From Paramacrobiotus metropolitanus (Eukaryota > Tardigrada > Eutardigrada > Parachela > Macrobiotidae), in NCBI RefSeq assembly GCF_019649055.1, contig NW_026570221.1:3100001-3164000 (forward strand): DNA of 64,000 bases, in the 5' to 3' direction. Under the pieces are notes generated by a model that was not told the DNA's origin, searched no databases, and saw only the letters and a list, made by a program, of their open reading frames with translations. Positions 45,495 through 56,090 of the stretch are shown one piece after another. The number at the start of each line of letters is the position of its first letter. The first letter of the stretch is position 1. The position numbers were made by a program, and so were the translations under genes.

Positions 45495-46117
45495 TTAATA
45501 CAAACAGCACAAGCTTTTACACTCAGGCTTTAGAGTACGGTGAACTTCTTCGGGATCGTCGCCTTTTTTCCAGCTGCTTACTATCAGTCCGCAGTAAACA
45601 CACCCAGCCGTGTCCCCTCCGTTCCATTGAAATCCTGCTGCAGCCAGTCGCACTGGGTGGACAATATGGGATTTCCACTCTGTTGGATATGAAGACAAGC
45701 GCTCTTCCGGTGTCTTCATAACTTTAGGGGTCGTAAAGCGTCGTCGTCGCAACAGAAACATATATTACCATTGCTGGGTCCTTCCCGGTCCCACAGATCC
45801 CGAACGCGGTAGCTTGATGCGTAAGCGCTTTCCTGGAGCTGGCGGATCTGGTCGATAGCATCCAAACCGATTCGACTCACAATGACTGGACACCGAGGGC
45901 GGTAGCGAGCATGGTGCACATCTACGTTTTCGTACGGCAGTAAATCCCTCAATCCAAGTCCGCACTGATAGCAGTGCATAAGGTTCGACCACGTATAGGA
46001 GAATCCAGATGCAGCCATCTCTTCTTTCGTTTGAGTGGTGAACTGCCATTGCTTGACATGGTTGAAGCTGTTAAGGCGGGCTAGATAATGCGCCATCCGT
46101 TTGTTGTACGGAGCCAT
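45495..46117 (-). CDS. Inhibitor-of-apoptosis-like protein with two BIR domains, Polinton cargo
   Basis: BIR1 runs from about 46090: RLNSFNHVKQWQF, EEMAASGFSY, then CYQCGLGLRDL...HHARYRPRC, where the usual Trp after CxxC is Leu. BIR2 is in the next frame (from about 45740): ERLSSYPTEW, VRLAAAGFQW, then CVYCGLIVSSWKKGDDPEEVH and H...C (TLKPEC), a complete zinc-binding C-x2-C...H...C set. The frames overlap at 45716-45761, so either a frame break or a small intron joins them. No RING domain is visible. BIR proteins block caspases or bind apoptosis adaptors. In a virus-like element this would serve to delay host cell death (inference). Confidence 0.85.
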
Positions 46118-46680
46118 TTAATCTACGAAACACACGAAAACATCAATTTTGTTAGAGCTTATGTCTTATGGGCAGGCGATACGTGTACTGTTAAAAAAAA
46201 AAACAACGAATTTACCTCAGTAATCCTGCCAGTACTTATTTACGTCTCGAAATTTCTGCGCAAAAGCCGGTCGCAGTGCTTGCAAGTAGCGACAGTCAGG
46301 GTTATACGTAGCGTGAGCCGCCCAAAAGTCGGTATCACTATCACAGTGTGTCAGTTGATGACCACAACAAAACACTCAGCGAGAAAGTAACCTTCCGAAG
46401 GAACAAAATGTATCCACATTCGGCTAAACGACGTGGAGTTCGAATACGTAAAGTAAACTTTTCAGCAGGGAACGTTTGTACGCGACTTTCCACGGAACTA
46501 TAAGCAGATGTGCCAAATGATTCCATTGCAAAAAGTATCAAGAAACAATACTGCAAATTTTAGCGCTGAGCACTCAGGCTTTAAGTCAGCTTTCAGTTGC
46601 ATTTTGCTTTTTTCTGTTTTTGCAATCATTTAAGGCCACGCCTGTAATCACGACAGTTACAGATTTTTGCAAATGCAGTG
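46118..46680. other. Polinton interval, no supported gene
   Basis: Between the BIR gene and the next small frame, AT-rich with no recognisable motif. It probably holds the promoter and 5' exon of the BIR gene. Confidence 0.4.
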
Positions 46681-46689
46681 AAAGTCGAA

Positions 46690-46884
46690 ATGTCTAATCT
46701 CCAAGCCATGCTACCCGACCTTAACCGTCGCGAGCGGCGATGGGAAAAGGTCACGGTGGCAGTTTTGTTATTTTCTGTTATTCGCACTATTTACGTTCTT
46801 TGTTCTACTAGACGCGTTTGGAAAGGTCCTGCAAACCGATCACTGGAACAGTACTGTTCGGAATCTCACGTCGTGACGAGCTAA
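46690..46884 (+). CDS. Possible small single-span membrane protein in the Polinton
   Basis: From ATG at 46690 (MSNLQAMLPDLNRRERRWEK) a basic stretch precedes a hydrophobic segment (VTVAVLLFSVIRTIYVL), then a short polar tail. It lies on the plus strand amid minus-strand genes. The family is not recognised and the evidence is composition only. Confidence 0.3.
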   Translation: MSNLQAMLPDLNRRERRWEKVTVAVLLFSVIRTIYVLCSTRRVWKGPANRSLEQYCSESHVVTS

Positions 46885-47098
46885 GCAAAAGGTTAGTTGA
46901 CAAAGCGCTTTGTATGTAAGGTTGAGTGGTGGCTACTGATCGACTCGCTGTTCTTTTAGAAAAATATGCCCGTGGATCAACCGCCAACAGCACAGTCTCA
47001 TACCATGAGAATAAATGTATAACCTTCTTACGAAGACGTTTCCAATTTGCCTGTTCTAGTAGCCGAGATATACTGCACGCATAGAATGTTCATTGTTA

Positions 47099-47120
47099 CC
47101 GTGGGTGTCCCCGTGGGTGT
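47099..47120 (-). repeat. Paired ACACCCACGG motif (minus strand), 3' of the gene ending at 47172
   Basis: Two copies, sense relative to the minus-strand gene, about 50 bases after its stop codon. Confidence 0.9.
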
Positions 47121-47171
47121 ACAGAAATAAAAAAGGAAAACTTGCAATTGCGCCGAATTACGATTGAACAA

Positions 47172-48780
47172 CTAAAACTTAAGTTCATCAAAAAACTGAT
47201 TCGTCACTTTCTGTTTCAAATCAGACAGCTGTCGCAAGTCATACAATGCTAACAAATCCAAATGATCATACAAGCACGAGTAGAAACATCCCGTCGGCAG
47301 CTCTTGTAAAAGACGTTTCTCCACGTTTCGCTTCAGGTCTCTGCCCATGAAGTCCGGCTTAAAACGCTGAATTTCGTCGTTGATGTTGTCGAGATAGATG
47401 CTCCAAAATGCGTTTGGCAGCTCTTCAAAACACATACATTTGACTGACCGGAATTTGCTGTTTCATTCCATGTACTTTTTACCTGCATATCCACGGTCTT
47501 TTCGCGGCACAAATTTATTCAGCAGCTGTAGTTGCTGTACCTCGTCGGCATCCCGGAAATCTCTGAAGACTCGGTATCGCGCACTTCGATACAATATCTT
47601 CCTTCCTAAAGCCTCGAATCTGAAGTGCGCTTCACCGCGACCCATGCTGACAAACGTTCCCCGTAGACGAGGGCCAAAATCGTGCAGAGGGCATTCAATC
47701 ATGGCGTGGCGTCGCTTCACTTTGATGTTGGCTGGTCGCTTCCAGTCCAAATGGCTTTTATACGAAAGCATATACTGGAGGAATGCTACGAATTCAGCTT
47801 TTCCTGTAGTAAGTACTCCCATGGGAGACATTAACTGAACGGTGTAGACCTCGCCGCGGTTGTCCCTCGTGAGTGCAAGCGATGCGTTTCCAAAGTTCAT
47901 CCGTTCTACGGGTTCGCTTTCTGCACATAACAATCCAAAAATTAATACAGTCATTCTGGATTAACGCTTTACTTAAAACAAGAACTAAAATATACACCCG
48001 TGGGTGTGAACGTGGGTGTTGGTTATTACGACTGCAAATACAACTTACGAAGTTTTCGTACTTCTGATAGAGTTATGCAATTTTTAGCGACGAAACTAAT
48101 CAAATTCTGACAACCTGAGCAGTGTAATACAGTATATCCACACAAAAACATTAAGTACCTCGCAGAAACTGATCCCTTGGTGACGGTTCTGCTGATTGCG
48201 GTAACGGCGACGATAAAATTTTCCATAGGTCCACCCATTCGTTCACCGTTTGCCCCTGAATAACTTCGTTGCCACTGTCCGGAGGCGATTCCAAACCGCT
48301 GAATCCACTTTGCAAGACTTCTACGGTAATCGGCTGTAAGGGAGAACCAACACCGCCGTTGAAAATGTTCCCAGCTCCGCCCGTGAGAACTCCATCCACA
48401 AAAGTTGGCTGACCGATAAGCGTAGCAATAGGGGGCAAGCTGGTTGGTCCGGCAGAATCAACGTCAGTCCAAGCACTAACCTCAGCTACAAAATTGGCGT
48501 GGTTCTCTGGAAAGCTGCTCTGCGTACCCGGTTCCACCGTTTGCATACCGCATTGCTCAAAAGAAACACGGGCGTCGACCTCCGTAACCAATGGGTCTCC
48601 GGTCTCCATCTGCTCTGTAGGGTCACCATTCGGCATGCCCATCTCAGCTAGAACCACAGCCATATCAGCGATCCATTGCGCGTCGGCGTCCACTGGCCCG
48701 CTATTTGTAGATAATGCGGGCGGATTATCAAGATTAAAATCGGCATCATAGTCATCAAAATCTAACCAGCTGAAGTCCAT
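47172..48780 (-). CDS. Unrecognised two-exon Polinton protein with acidic N-terminus
   Basis: Exon 1 (from ATG at 48780 to donor at about 48157) begins MDFSWLDFDDYDADFNLDNP, an acidic, aromatic-spaced segment like a transcription activation domain, followed by a low-complexity Gly/Pro/Asp region. Intron about 47933-48156 contains the ACACCCACGG pair. Exon 2 continues ESEPVERMNFGNASLALTRD, a strand-rich region with HAMIECPLHDFGPRLRGTF, and after a frame change near 47455 a helical end (LLQELPTGCFYSCLYDHLDL) to 47172. I recognise no domain. The acidic aromatic start together with TBP- and PC4-like neighbours hints at a transcription role, which is inference. Confidence 0.5.
47998..48019 (-). 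repeat. Paired ACACCCACGG motif (minus strand) in an intron
   Basis: On the minus strand ACACCCACG (48019-48011), then ACACCCACGG (48007-47998), in the sense orientation inside intron 47933-48156. Confidence 0.9.
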
Positions 48781-48845
48781 TATAAACCATAGGAAAACAA
48801 TTATTGGCCAGAAATGTGGAAGAAGAGAACTTTGACTCAGTGAGA

Positions 48846-49117
48846 ATGGAGACTGTAGAAGAACTGGCTAAAATTGCAAGGCAAAACCAGCTGGACTTGG
48901 CTTTCCCACGATTCGCTATACTGAGAACGAAGAATCGGAAGCCCCGCCTCCCATTCTTCTCTTCGAGTTCAATTACGTCACCAGCGTACCGTGTGCAAGA
49001 TTCGAATTTAAATTGCCGGTGAATGGCAGTTCGAGTCCGCTGCAGTTCTACGCTGCATCTGAATCTGATAATGCCACGGGTAGCCGTCGAATCTCGAAAA
49101 TTTTAGGATTCTTATAA
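48846..49117 (+). CDS. Small unrecognised plus-strand frame in the Polinton
   Basis: From ATG at 48846 the frame reads METVEELAKIARQNQLDLAF, then shifts near 48920 to a segment containing PPPILLFEFNYVTSVPCARF and PLQFYAASESD with a stop at 49117. Composition is protein-like on both sides of the break. It starts 65 bp from the divergent minus-strand gene at 48780, so the pair may share a promoter. No family recognised. Confidence 0.4.
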
Positions 49118-49429
49118 CTTACCTGCTGTTTTTAATCCAAGTTGTAATTACTGCGGTAAATTTTAATACAGTGTTACTGTAGTTTGATATAACGCAGCTT
49201 ATTTAGCGTTTACGTACAAGCAAAATACCAACAACTGCAAACTCAAGAATCGTATTAGCAAATACAAAAAAAAAACGTAATAACACAGTAAAATCAATAA
49301 TACCATAATAACAGTAATCATCTTTACCAGTAAAACCAAGTGCAGTAACAGCGTGTATTCTGAACACCTACGGTTCCTTGGAAAGTATACAAAAAATATA
49401 CGCAACGAACTACAAAAAACAAACAAAAC

Positions 49430-51911
49430 ATTAGGCTGCCCCGCCAGTTCCATCCTCATCCTCCGACAGCAATGGGTTTCGGGAACCGCTTCCCCACCAG
49501 CCATCAGAGCGTCCCAACCTGCCCCGGTCTCCACCAGGTTTTCGTCCTCCTCCGTCCAGCTGTCCAGCGCGGCGTGCCCCGCAGCCGCTGCCGGCTGTTG
49601 CGGCACTTCTTCTGCGTCGCCACCGGCCAGGACCTCAAGTGCAGGCTGCTGCCCTTCGGCCTGCGCGTGTTGCTGGACCACATGAGCGTCTAGTTCGTGC
49701 TCTGGGTACAGGTAAGTAGTGCGCCCAACCCACGCCGGAGGCCAGTTTTCCTCGCCCGATTCTCCCGTCTCGTCCCCGTTCTCGTTCAGCATCACCCATT
49801 GCACCTTGCGGGTGGGGAAGCGCCGCAGCAGGTATTCGTGACGGGAGACTGGATCATCCGACGTGGCCCAAGCCCAGCACGACCGCTGACCTCCGTGTCC
49901 TGGAATCCCGCCCACGTGACGCGCGACGGTCTCCTTACGACCAGTACTGCCGGCAAGAAAGCCGCAAAATGGACAACGGAACCTTTGCCGCCGCGCAGCT
50001 GGATGTCTTCACGCAGCTTCTCCAGGCGTTCACGAGCCTGCAATTAAACATAAAATAAACTGACGTTTGTGTTGCCGTGGGTGTACCGTGGGTGTTGCCG
50101 TGGGTGTATGAAAGTGACCTACCTCTACATATCCACTTTGCCCGTCACGGGCATCCACGAAATCTTCCAGCTCTCCTTCTTCTTCGGAAAGCTCGGCGTC
50201 AGACGGTACATCAATATGGCGAAATTCGAGTACGGTCGACTTCCAGTGGGCGACCGGATGGGTCTTCCTGCCGACCTTCAACTTCGTGATGCGGTTGCAC
50301 AGATGCATCCCGTCCGGAGCGGCAGCTGAGCGCTGTTTCTTCTGCGCAGGCCCAAGCTGTTGCTTGCGGACAGAACCGTTCGGCCCACTGCTGGTGCTGG
50401 GCTCTTGGTCGAAACGTGCCGGGCTCAAGGTTCGCTTAGCGGGTTGCCTGGTCAACGGACCGGATGTCCGCGGAGCTCGGGTCGGCTGGGCCCGGGTCGG
50501 CGGAGGCCTGGACGGTGGAGGCCGGGTAGTTGGGGTCAGGGTCGGCAGGCCGGTGAACGGAGGGCCGGTGGCCGGAAGACCGGCTGCCGGAGTACCGGTG
50601 GCCGGAGCGCCGGTGGCCGGAAGACTGGTGGCCGGAGAATTGGTGGCCGGAGGGCCGGTGGCCGGAAAACCGGTGGCCGGAAAACCGGTGGCCGGAAAAC
50701 CGGTGGCCGGAGGACCGGTGGCCGGAAGACTGGTGGCCGGAGAATTGGTGGCCGGAAGACTGGTGGCCGGAGAATTGGTGGCCGGAGGGCCGGTGGCCGG
50801 AAAACCGGTGGCCGGAGGACCGGTGGCCGGAAGACTGGTGGCCGGAGAATTGGTGGCCGGAGGGCCGGTGGCCGGAAAACCGGTGGCCGGAAAACCGGTG
50901 GCCGGAAAACCGGTGGCCGGAGGACCGGTGGCCGGAAGACTGGTGGCCGGAGAATTGGTGGCCGGAAGACTGGTGGCCGGAGAATTGGTGGCCGGAGGGC
51001 CGGTGGCCGGAAAACCGGTGGCCGGAAAACCGGTGGCCGGAGGACCGGTGGCCGGAAGACTGGTGGCCGGAGAATTGGTAGCCGGCGGAGCCAAGGTCCA
51101 CAGGCCGGTGGAAGTCGACTTGGACTTTCTACCAGCGGACGCCTTTGCCGATGCTGGCTTCTTTGCAGCGGCTTTCTTGGAAGCGGCCTCCGCTTTTTTG
51201 GCAGCGGAAGCAGCCTTTTGCTTCGAGTCTTGCTTAGCTCCGGCCGCCTTCTTCTTCGCGTTGCCCTGAACACGGGAGCTTTTGTTTACCGCCGCCCTTC
51301 TTGGCAGCTGGCGTCGCGGATGGCTCAGCAGTATTCGGCACAGAGGATGCCGGTGCCGCTTTCCCAGTCGAGGGCACCTTTGCAGCTGTGGCGGCTTTCT
51401 TCTTCGTCGCTGGGTTTGTAGCCTTCTTACGGGAAGAAGAGCGTGTGGGAGCAGCCTTCGGACGAGCGGCACCGCGCTTCTTTTTCTTCGCCGGAGCCGT
51501 ATTGCCCTGAGAACTTTAAAATTAAAAAGATCTTGTTAATTACAATAATAATAACTGTTTAACATCAATAACAATAATATATATATATAAAAATATGTTA
51601 GTAACTATAACTATAAAAATATAATATTTAAGTACTGCAGTACGCACGCATCAGTTTTGCCGGCGGAGTCTGCATTCGGAAGGGCGCGTGAGCGGCGCGC
51701 ATCAATACGGAGGCGAGGGGGGCTGCTATCTGCGGACTCATCCGCTCCAGTTCCGTCGCCTTTCTGGCTCCCGGATCCTTGGTCCGTGTCTGCCACAGCA
51801 CCGCGGGCTGTATTCGGTCGAGTTGGAGACAGTGCTGCGCTGCCATCAGCAACAGAAACGGTGCCCTGGGGCAGTTGCCCCTGAGGCTGCCCTTGCTGGG
51901 GCGCGCTCATT
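49430..51911 (-). CDS. Histone-H1-like, PAT-repeat, C2H2 zinc-finger protein of the Polinton
   Basis: The gene is read on the minus strand. A Gln/Gly-rich first exon (MSAPQQGQPQGQLPQG, from 51911) precedes a Lys/Ala/Pro-rich part from about 51510 (APAKKKKRGAARPKAAP, KKAEAASKKAAAKKPASAKA) like the tail of linker histone H1. A long PATxx pentapeptide array follows (51085 to 50566), then Pro/Thr/Arg-rich linker and an acidic SDAELSEEEGELEDFVD segment. After an intron at about 50045-50123 come helical ARERLEKLREDIQ, a C2H2-type finger (FRCPFCGFLAGSTGRKETVARH) and an acidic end (DSWTEEDENLVETGAGWD). Frame changes lie near 51275 and 50000. The basic part suggests genome condensation, the finger DNA binding. 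Start and first splice are uncertain. No relative is known to me. Confidence 0.55.
50075..50107 (-). repeat. Triple ACACCCACGG motif (minus strand) in an intron
   Basis: Three copies (50107-50098, 50095-50086, 50084-50075), 11-12 bases apart, sense to the minus-strand gene and inside its intron. Confidence 0.95.
50566..51085 (-). repeat. 15-bp coding minisatellite (PATxx array)
   Basis: About 34 units of 15 bases with core GGTGGCCGGA on the plus strand. Variant units (GF, GP, NS, SL after PAT) recur in the same order in larger blocks, pointing to higher-order amplification. No stop codon occurs in several frames on either strand, so long plus-strand frames over it are not evidence of genes. 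Confidence 0.95.
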
Positions 51912-51978
51912 TGCGGCCGCTCGGCGTTGTTTTCTGAAATTTTTAAAGAAACAAAAGTTTCCGACGGCCGATATGCAC

Positions 51979-52082
51979 AATTCAACACGTTGTGCACCGT
52001 GCAGCTGACTGCGTTTTGGGTGACAATAATGAATTTATTACGCAAAGGGCAGACCGCTGCATGGTACACAACGTGTTGAATT
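51979..52082. repeat. 26-bp stem hairpin near the right Polinton end
   Basis: AATTCAACACGTTGTG starting at 51979 pairs with its complement ending at 52082, and the stem continues to 26 bp with two mismatches. The loop is about 52 bases. It lies between the start of the H1-like gene and the right terminal repeat. Confidence 0.9.
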
Positions 52083-52489
52083 ACGCAAAACATAAATCGG
52101 CCGTGTAACAGTATACCCAACACGTACCGCTTTCCATTTCTCAGCGGGCGTTGCTGGTGTGTTGCAGCGAAATTCCCTTCAAAGAGGAAGAGGAGAGCGT
52201 CGGTGGGGGGAGGAGAAATGGGACGGAGAACTCCGAGGCCTCCGTGAAAAATTGGGGAAGGTCGCTATCGCCGGTACGGCTAAAAACGACAAATCAGTCA
52301 CGTGCGGCCTAAAAAAGGTTACCGAAACGGTGGCGGGAATGAAAGGGTCGTCGCACTATAATTAGACGACAACCAGACGTCGTCACTGATTTCTGGCGAT
52401 GGCAGAAAGGAAGATTGTCGGGATAATAAAAAAAAATCCAGAATGATTTTTTTAAAACTTAAATTCAACAGGTGCACAAATATACATAT

Positions 52490-52640
52490 GCAGCACCACT
52501 TAATTAGGTAGCTACAGTTAACGTAACTGCCTCCTCGGCTAATACTTGGGGAGGTTGTGGTAGAGACAGCCGCCACTTGTATTGCGGCTGCCCCACCTGT
52601 ATTGGGCAAACTCTATGAGGGACCCGACCCTCCTGCTGCT
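52490..52640 (-). repeat. Right terminal inverted repeat of the Polinton
   Basis: Mirror of the left repeat: 52558-52640 is identical to the complement of 31099-31181. It ends CCTGCTGCT, next to GACTAC. Confidence 0.9.
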
Positions 52641-52646
52641 GACTAC
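52641..52646. repeat. Right target-site duplication of the Polinton (GACTAC)
   Basis: Same six bases as 31093-31098. Confidence 0.95.
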
Positions 52647-54394
52647 CTTGTACTTATTTTGCCAAGCCCTTCAAGCACTTCGGTAATTATCATGCGCTAT
52701 TCTTACTGTGATCTAGAGTCAGCTTTAAAAGAATCAACAGTAGCGCCACCGTTTATTTCGTGATGTTTATAAAGGGATATACTATACTGGAAGTAAAATG
52801 AAGTTTATGGTAGTTTTGGCGGTTATACAAATAGTGAAATAGTTATGTCTTATGAGACCAGCTTTCGACAGAAAATTGTTTTTTCGATCATTCTTCGGGA
52901 CCTTTCTATTATCCCATGACTTGGTACCTATCGTCAGTTGAGCCAGTTTTGGCGACTTTCATTGCTTGTCATTGATTTACACGAAATTATTACCTGCAAA
53001 TGGCTGCAATTAGCAAGCGTTAATAATTTCAGCTAAATCGATGACAAATGCTGCCGGAATGCGGGACGCCGAAAACGAAACACTGGGATTTCTGCTGAAC
53101 TGTCGGAAAAAGTGTTGGTTAAAGAGCTAAGGTTGTTTTATTGTTGCAAGTTCGCTTTATCACGCCTATCGCCGTCTTATTGCCTTTTCTGCCGCTAGAC
53201 TTTTGCGTTTCGAAAGAAGTAAGTCGTGTTCGTGGTGAATATATAACATCCGTATATGCTTATAGTGTGCGATGCCGAAAACACAGCGAGCACGCATATT
53301 TCCTCTTCCCTCAGTCCGGATGCAGGGTGGTTGACTTCGCTTACAAGTTACAGATACTACAGCCGCGCTGCACCCAAGGCGACAACGGTATTTAATCGAT
53401 TTTGTAGGCTTTGCATTAGCGCTGATCAGGTTGGGTTGATATTGTATATTTTGGGACCGCTGGAAAGATATTGTTTTCAATGGGTTGGAAGTTTCAGCAG
53501 CACTGAAAGTGCAAAGCCGGTATTTCACAGAAAATTGTTCTTCCTACAGTATAATCGCTCATCATGTGTCATGACTAATCTATTAATCATCTGTACATGT
53601 AGCATCAAGAGTTTCCGCAAGCGTCGCCCGTTGTGTTTTTTTAGGCAATATACTTTATTTGTCACGGGTTTGGACGATCTCATGCACAATTTCAACAACA
53701 ACAAGCGGTATTGGGCACTATCTAAATCCATGACGATTGCCGCCGAAAATGCTTGACGTTGGAATACTACCTACATACATCAGAGAACTTGTCGGTGAAA
53801 ATTTCCATTGCCGGCTGCTGTATAAACCTATTCTCGCCTGATCTCACCGAGTCTTCGGATTATCAGGCCTAATATCTTCTCTTCCCTCTCAGATAGATTC
53901 TACCGTTTGCTTCACAACAAAACATTTACTCGAATATTGCGAAATACCGTTTGGATGTGTCTCGCAGAATAATGAATGAAAATTTTTTCTGTGACAACAT
54001 CCAAATCGGCAATTCGCAGATTGGACTGGATCTCGGATAGCAATTGGAAAACAAACTGGATTTGAGCTGGATAAAGCCACTACCCTTTTGCAAAACTGTA
54101 ATGTGTCCACATGGGTTTACGAGACAGAAAATTCACCCGCAGAATGTTGTGTCGTTAAACTCGCGGGACACCGAACATGGCCATATTGAGGACAGAAAGG
54201 GAAGACCCGGGATTATCTTTATTCGTCAGCCTAAACAGCCTGAGCATGGGCCTGCATGGCCAACAGGGCGCTTGCTACAGACAGCGGCTGCAAATTCTCG
54301 CAAATATCAGCAAAAGAAAAAGTCTTAACTCAAAAAAAGGATTCACCAGCCAGAAAGGGAGATAGTGTGCATGATGCCGGTACCGCTACTGTTT
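52647..54394. other. Intergenic, no supported gene
   Basis: No recognisable gene. From about 53880 the sequence resembles 57270 onward, the 3' flank of Ig copy F, showing that the E/F duplication includes downstream DNA. Confidence 0.5.
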
Positions 54395-56090
54395 CTATAC
54401 GACATGGAGATATGCAGACTGTACAATCCATTCGTCAAAAATGTCATCGATCATGAACCAGCACTGATAGCGCCCAGCGTCTTGGCTTCGAACTGATTCG
54501 ACGCGCAGCGTCGAGTGGCACAAGCAGTTGTCTGCATTCACGCTGACGGTCATATTGACTTCCGATCGTATGCTTACATCGTGCTCAACTGTCGCAATCC
54601 CCGGAGCGAAGATGAGGCCTTGCTCGTTTCGCCACATAAACCGGGCTGTAAAAGCCTGGCGCTCGGACGACATGGTGTTGAAGGTGACTGCACATCGGAA
54701 TTCCGTCCACTCGCCCACCTTGGCCGTGGCGTTTTTCATGGCCGGGACGAAGACCTGATTGGGTAGCAAGCGCGGACTGATCAGGTACCTGTAATACAGT
54801 TGCAGAAAACAGGGACGATTTCTATATACTATGCGACTACAAGAGCAGATCCACCAGGAATGCTGTTTCCAAAATACTAAGATTACAAAACTCGCCAAGT
54901 CAAATGCCGTTGGTGTTGCTCCCACAACCACTGTTCCGAAATTTCTGCCCGGTGGTATTTTTAGCACAACTGCAGGCATGTATGTGGCATGTACTTTGAC
55001 ATTTAATAACAAAAAAACTTTTTCCCTGGTTAAATGCAAAATTATCTCGTTTCCAGTACATTTTTCTTTACACTTTGGCAAAATTAATATTGTTTATACG
55101 GTTCGAAGAGTACAGAAAATTTCCTTTTTTATTACTACTTTTACCGATTTCTCGGCTAACTGATACCGACTGATATAATATACCGCTGACCAGTGTGTTG
55201 AACCAGCTTTCGGTCAACGAAATGATTTCATGGCTAGCAATAAATTTGTATAAACTCTAATTCTAGGCTTTGTTTTGTCGACTAGCAACGGTCTGTAGAC
55301 TATAGTGTAAGGCAGCATCATGACGGTCATCAGTTAGCAGAACGAAAGGTCCGAGTATTGAAGTCGTCACGTCGGACCATCTCTTTAAACTAAACGCGTA
55401 ATCTCCTTCAACTCACAACTATGCGTACAGAAATAGCCGCTACATAATACATACCGATTAGTTACCGCTAGTTCCCCGTTGACCATCTGCAGACATTCGT
55501 ACGTGCCGGACAAATGGCCGGCGAAGTTGTACAGGTGAAGGAAGTACGTGGGCATGAAGGGATCCTGAAAAACTAAGCCGACGCCGGAATCATAGAAACC
55601 GTCCGGAGGATCAACCGGACAGCGGCAGCGATACGACCGCTGCGACGCCTCTCCTAATCCATTACTGCCAGTCGATAGCAGATGGCCGTTGTAGCGGATT
55701 TGCGGAGGTTGCCCCGTGCAGCTGTCGCCGCAAGGGAGTGTCACGTTACCGCCTTCCGGTTCCCGCACAACGGTAAACCCCGGCGGAATGGGCAGACGGG
55801 ACGGCTGACCAGAGGCTGGTATCTCCAGATATATCACTCCGTCGTGGCTGCGTTGCAACGCTTCATCCATCAGCCGCAGCGCTGCAAAGAGAAAATTATA
55901 AGTCTTTACGTGTTCGCTGTTGATGAAAATGCGTGAAAAATACCGCACCATCGATACTTGTAAGGGATGCCGGGTTACTTTCTGGCAGTTTGGGGACAGC
56001 CGACCATGTGTTGTCTGCATTGACATGGAAGTAAGGAGGTTCGATCGCGCCACCAAACGCTAAGAGCACTAAGCGGTAAATGCAGTGCAT
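54395..56090 (-). CDS. Secreted two-Ig-domain protein, copy E (intact)
   Basis: Exon 1 is 55949-56090, with start MHCIYRLVLLAFGGAIEP as signal peptide and a linker without the Cys seen in copies A-D; it ends TSIDG in phase 1. Exon 2 is 55455-55881 (Ig1: LPCGDSC, a CRCPV motif, LSGTYECLQMV; phase 2). Exon 3 is 54395-54788 (Ig2: EFRCAV, RFMWRN, CLCHSTL, GRYQCWF; stop TAG). Introns are short (67 and 666 bp) without insertions, so this is the best model of the ancestral gene. Total about 320 residues, no membrane anchor. Its alternative exon 1 is shared only with copy F, so E and F form a subfamily. Function not known. Confidence 0.87.

Larger units (their letters stand above)
31099..52640. mobile_element. 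Complete Polinton/Maverick element, 21,542 bp
   Basis: Terminal inverted repeats start AGCAGCAGGAGG, are identical for the outer 83 bp (31099-31181 against 52640-52558) and share a further block (GGCAGTTACGTTAA) to about 150 bp. GACTAC flanks both sides. Inside are the Polinton hallmarks: family B DNA polymerase on the plus strand and, on the minus strand, protease, capsid genes, integrase and packaging ATPase. Extra genes are ANP32-like, TBP-like, PC4-like, double BIR and an H1-like/PAT/zinc-finger gene. About 25 frame breaks spread over most genes mean this copy is probably not able to make its full protein set. Identical outer repeats suggest insertion was not very old, or that repeats were homogenised. 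Confidence 0.95.

Noticed and set aside
50286-51421. Long plus-strand frames of 327 and 353 codons (VAGGP and TGGRK repeats)
   Set aside because: They are shadows of the 15-bp array, which is open in several frames. The minus-strand reading joins to non-repetitive coding sequence with a zinc finger and has a sensible intron.
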